Assembly (NCBI GenBank): GCA_030619345.1
Contig: JAUXBO010000067.1
Location: 1-9,612, forward strand
Direction: 5' to 3'
Source: Candidatus Zixiibacteriota bacterium
GTDB lineage: Bacteria > Zixibacteria > MSB-5A5 > GN15 > FEB-12
Length of the DNA: 9,612 nt
Positions 6,961-9,612 of this stretch are shown piece by piece. The notes below the pieces were generated by a model. The model searched no databases. It was not told the origin of the DNA and saw only the letters and a list, made by a program, of their open reading frames with translations. Made by a program: the position numbers and the translations under genes. Position 1 is the first letter of the stretch. Each line of letters begins with the position of its first letter.

Positions 6961-8519
6961 TGCCCAAATCTCTTGAAGGCAGGAAAATCTTGTGGGTCGA
7001 TGACCAGATCGATTCACTTGAGTCGCATATTGTTTTTCTTCGTAAGAAAGAATTCGATGTTTCTACGGCCATGTCGGGTGACGATGCCATAGCGCTGGTA
7101 GCAAAGAGTGCCTTTGATCTGATATTGCTCGACGAAATGATGCCGGGAAAAGACGGCTTGACAACTCTGGAGGAAATCAAAGAGATTCGGCCGCATCTGC
7201 CGGTAGTCATGGTGACGAAGTCCGAAGAGGAATCGCTGATGGAGGATGCGCTGGGGCAGAAGATCGACGATTATCTTGTCAAACCGGTCAATCCTTCGCA
7301 GATTCTTATGGTCATTAAGAGACTTTTGGATGCTCGCAAGATCATCAGAGGCACTTCAATGAAGAGATACATCTTGGAGATCAATAAGTTCAATCAGAAA
7401 TTATTCGGTGCGATGGATCCCGAAGACTGGTTTGAGGCGGCCCGGATTCTGGCCGCGTGGAATCTGGAATTGGATGCTAACAGCGATGTCGGTCTCGAAC
7501 AGACTTTGGATGGAACCCGCAAAGAGTGGAATGTTGAGTTTACTAAATATATCGAGAAGAACTATACCAGTTGGCTCAACGATGACAAGCGACCATTATT
7601 GTCGTCGGATATCACTGACAAATTTGTCACACCGCATCTAAAACAGGAAAAACAGGTTGTCTTCATTGTGGTAGACTGCATGCGACTCGATCAATGGATG
7701 CTGGTGGAACCTCTGGTTGCTGAATATTTCAATGTCGACCGGGAGTATTATTTCTCGATGCTGCCGACCGCCACGCCGTTTGCACGTAACGCTCTTTTTG
7801 CGGGTCTATTTCCGGATGATATCCACCGTATGTACCCGGACAATTATTCTGTTCAGGATGAAGGCTCATTGAATCGTAACGAAGAGCAGTTTTTTCGGGA
7901 CAATCTTGCCCGCAATGGGCTTCGGTATGACAAACGGTTGAAGTATAGGAAAATTCATAACAACACCGAAGGTGATGTGCTGGCCCGAAGAATCAGCGAT
8001 TACTTTGACAGCCCGATCCTGGCCTTAGTGTTTAACTTCCTTGACATACTGGCCCATGGTCGTTCCAACAATGTGATTCTCAAGGAGATCGCCGGGACGG
8101 AAGCGGCCTTTCGATCGTTGATGAGAAGTTGGTTTATTCATTCTCCGCTCTTTGCCATACTCAAGAGTTATGCCTCGCGCGATGTAACGGTTGTAATTAC
8201 TTCCGACCACGGTTCGGTTCTCTGTCAACGGGGAACACTTGCGCACGGAAGAAAAAGCACGTCGACTAATCTCCGATACAAGTACGGCGACAATCTCAAC
8301 TCTGATCCGGGCGAGTCGATTCTTGTGAAGAAGCCGGAAGAGTGGCGACTTCCGATGCTCTCGCTGGCTACCACGTATATAATTGCAAAAGAGGATTTCT
8401 ATTTTGTATATCCGAACAATTATAACGAAATGGTTCGCCAGTTTCAGAACTCGTTCCAACACGGTGGCATTTCGCTTGAAGAAATGATCGTGCCCATCGT
8501 CACGCTAACCCCGAGGTAG
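6960..8519 (+). CDS. porX: PorX-type response regulator: receiver domain fused to alkaline-phosphatase-superfamily (PglZ-like) domain
   Basis: The 519-residue protein has a receiver domain at about 8-125: acidic pair Asp14-Asp15, phospho-acceptor Asp58 in LILLDEMMPG, Thr86 and Lys108. A helical linker (about 126-230) leads to an alkaline-phosphatase-superfamily domain (about 231-519). Candidate metal ligands are all present: Asp239 in VVDC, Thr272 in LPTATPFARN (nucleophile-type position), Asp362 and His366 in LDILAHGRS, Asp416-His417 in SDHGS, and His501 in QHGG. Length and order match PorX, the regulator of type IX secretion in Bacteroidetes, reported to be a zinc-dependent phosphodiesterase on oligonucleotides and to be activated by the kinase PorY. 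ATG at 6960 was preferred over TTG at 6957 because AAGGA lies five bases before it. It follows its kinase by a TGATG overlap and precedes tsaE by 4 bp. No DNA-binding domain is visible. Whether it governs secretion here is unknown. Confidence 0.9.
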   Translation: MPKSLEGRKILWVDDQIDSLESHIVFLRKKEFDVSTAMSGDDAIALVAKSAFDLILLDEMMPGKDGLTTLEEIKEIRPHLPVVMVTKSEEESLMEDALGQKIDDYLVKPVNPSQILMVIKRLLDARKIIRGTSMKRYILEINKFNQKLFGAMDPEDWFEAARILAAWNLELDANSDVGLEQTLDGTRKEWNVEFTKYIEKNYTSWLNDDKRPLLSSDITDKFVTPHLKQEKQVVFIVVDCMRLDQWMLVEPLVAEYFNVDREYYFSMLPTATPFARNALFAGLFPDDIHRMYPDNYSVQDEGSLNRNEEQFFRDNLARNGLRYDKRLKYRKIHNNTEGDVLARRISDYFDSPILALVFNFLDILAHGRSNNVILKEIAGTEAAFRSLMRSWFIHSPLFAILKSYASRDVTVVITSDHGSVLCQRGTLAHGRKSTSTNLRYKYGDNLNSDPGESILVKKPEEWRLPMLSLATTYIIAKEDFYFVYPNNYNEMVRQFQNSFQHGGISLEEMIVPIVTLTPR

Positions 8520-8526
8520 TCGATTG
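8513..8526 (+). promoter_or_regulatory. Ribosome binding site fixing a TTG start for tsaE
   Basis: GAGG at 8513-8516, inside the last codons of porX, lies seven bases before TTG at 8524. That is an ideal Shine-Dalgarno spacing and supports the TTG as the tsaE start. The alternative TTG codons at 8533 and 8536 would lie 16 or more bases away. There is no ATG early in the frame. Confidence 0.6.
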
Positions 8527-8979
8527 CCCCGATTGTTGCAGATAATCTCTCACTCGGAATCAGAGACACTGGCTCTGGCCCAAAAAATCGTTGGACGGTT
8601 CCTGGCCAATTGGCCGATTATTCTAAAGGGTGAGTTGGGAGCAGGCAAGACGGTGTTTGTACGCGGTTTGGCGGTGGGACTCGGTCTGGACGAGGCAGTC
8701 GTTAGTTCTCCATCATATACAATTGTCAATGAGTATCCCGGCCCAATGCCGTTGTTCCATTTTGATCTTTATCGCATTGGCGATCCGACTGAATTGTACG
8801 AGACCGGTTGGGAGGACTATATGTCACGGGAAGGGTTGATGGTCGTTGAGTGGGGCGAAAAGGCTGCAGATTTATTGCCCGGCCAATACACTTTGATTGA
8901 GTTTTCTATTATCTCTGAAACGGAGCGCGAAATAAAGATCAGCATTGTCGAACCTATGAATAGGGGAGGCAATGAATAA
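8524..8979 (+). CDS. tsaE: tRNA threonylcarbamoyladenosine biosynthesis ATPase TsaE
   Basis: TsaE is the P-loop ATPase that works with TsaB and TsaD to place threonylcarbamoyl on A37 of tRNAs reading ANN codons (t6A). It is needed for turnover of the TsaBD complex rather than for the transfer itself. The 151 residues match the family. Motifs in order are Walker A GELGAGKT (36-43), SPSYTIVNEY (62-71, usually SPTFTLVNEY), HFDLYR (79-84) and VVEWGEK (107-113). The gene opens with TTG four bases after the porX stop. It ends at TAA 8977-8979, after the tsaB ATG has already begun (8-bp overlap), so the two are probably translated in a coupled manner. Its place between porX and tsaB suggests housekeeping function within the operon. 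Confidence 0.95.
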   Translation: MPRLLQIISHSESETLALAQKIVGRFLANWPIILKGELGAGKTVFVRGLAVGLGLDEAVVSSPSYTIVNEYPGPMPLFHFDLYRIGDPTELYETGWEDYMSREGLMVVEWGEKAADLLPGQYTLIEFSIISETEREIKISIVEPMNRGGNE

Positions 8980-9612
8980 AGAATACAAAAACATTCTGGC
9001 GGTCGATACGGCTACATCGGACCTGCAATTGGCCATCAAATTTGACAGCGACCGGATTGTCAAATCGAGTACGCCGGTTGACCGCTCGCATGGACAGCTG
9101 GTTTTCCGAAAGATCAAGGATCTGGTCGAGTCTGCGAATATTGATGCGGCTTCGTTCGATCTGCTGATTGGCTCAACCGGTCCCGGTTCTTTCACCGGGC
9201 TTCGAATTGGCCTGGCGGCTTTGAAGGGTATGGCGATGGCGTTAGACGTGCCGTTGGTGGGTGTCTCATTGTTTGATATCGCTGCGGCTCGCTTGAAGCT
9301 TGAGAACCATTCGGTGCGGTTACTGATTCCGTTCATTCGCGACAATTTTTTTACAGTCTTAATGTCATCGGACAACGTTGAGATCAAGGAGGTCCAGACG
9401 GTTGCAATCTCAGAATTGATGGAGTTCGACCGGTCTTTGCCGATCTATGCGATCGGATTTGACACGACCGGTTTTGAAAATATCGCCCAGGAACTTCCTT
9501 GGATTGAGCGAATAGAATATGACGCCACAGATTTGTTAGAGACAGGCACCGCAAAACTGTTAAGAGAGGGAGCCGGTGACATTCAAACCTTAGAACCATT
9601 GTACATTCAAAA
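8972..9612 (+). CDS. tsaB: tRNA threonylcarbamoyladenosine biosynthesis protein TsaB (3' end outside window)
   Basis: The frame stays open from ATG 8972 to the window edge, giving 213 codons. TsaB is a catalytically inactive ASKHA-fold paralogue of TsaD; it scaffolds the t6A37 transferase by dimerising with TsaD and contacting TsaE. The N-terminus shows ILAVDTATSDLQLAI (8-22, the usual ILxIDTS region). Ser39-His40-Gly41 and the family signature GPGSFTGLRIG (70-80) follow, then KGMAMALDVPLVGVS. The last visible residues LEPLYIQ match the conserved PxYLR-like block near the end of TsaB, so few residues are probably missing. GGGGAGG at 8963-8969 is a strong ribosome site, though only two bases from the ATG. 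The gene overlaps tsaE by 8 bp. RimI or TsaD are common next genes in other bacteria but cannot be seen. Confidence 0.94.
   Translation, partial: MNKEYKNILAVDTATSDLQLAIKFDSDRIVKSSTPVDRSHGQLVFRKIKDLVESANIDAASFDLLIGSTGPGSFTGLRIGLAALKGMAMALDVPLVGVSLFDIAAARLKLENHSVRLLIPFIRDNFFTVLMSSDNVEIKEVQTVAISELMEFDRSLPIYAIGFDTTGFENIAQELPWIERIEYDATDLLETGTAKLLREGAGDIQTLEPLYIQ

Noticed and set aside
8025..8462. 145-codon minus-strand ORF opposite porX
   Set aside because: It lies over the conserved metal-binding half of PorX and shows no domain, so it is a shadow frame.
8872..9387. 171-codon minus-strand ORF opposite tsaE and tsaB
   Set aside because: Serine- and arginine-rich translation typical of an antisense frame; the opposite strand holds TsaB with its GPGSFTGLRIG signature.

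Overview
The window reads as chromosomal DNA from a bacterium of, or near, the Fibrobacteres-Chlorobi-Bacteroidetes (FCB) superphylum, possibly an uncultured candidate lineage. This is inferred from three things. There is a PorX-type response regulator fused to an alkaline-phosphatase-superfamily (PglZ-like) domain. There is a histidine kinase whose H-box reads KETAHQLGTP, a variant I associate with FCB kinases. PorX, TsaE and TsaB are adjacent. Coding density is very high, and GTG and TTG starts are used. I see no insertion sequence, CRISPR array, rRNA, tRNA or phage gene.

Left part (1-4244), two convergent pairs. The 3' end of an NAD-dependent sugar epimerase (plus strand) runs tail-to-tail into a large polytopic membrane protein (minus strand) resembling the GT-C arabinofuranosyltransferase AftA; their ends overlap by 14 bp. 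Across a 61-bp divergent gap, a signal-peptide-bearing methionine sulfoxide reductase MsrA is encoded on the plus strand. It runs tail-to-tail, with a 4-bp overlap, into a group II PLP-dependent decarboxylase of the aromatic-L-amino-acid decarboxylase family (minus strand).

Central intergenic region (4245-4425). This divergent control region holds a near-consensus sigma70-type promoter facing serS (TTGACT, 17 bp, TATAAT). A weaker candidate promoter faces the decarboxylase, and a 15-bp palindrome overlaps its -10 box.

Right part (4426-9612), one tightly packed plus-strand cluster: serS, then a membrane sensor histidine kinase, porX-like, tsaE and tsaB (cut by the window end). Junctions are 0 bp, a 1-bp TGATG overlap, a 4-bp gap and an 8-bp overlap, so cotranscription and translational coupling are likely. 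The cluster joins seryl-tRNA charging and t6A37 tRNA modification to a complete two-component pair. Its output is predicted to be a metal-dependent phosphodiesterase or phosphatase rather than a DNA-binding domain. This cis-encoded kinase plus PorX pair inside a translation operon is the most interesting element of the window.
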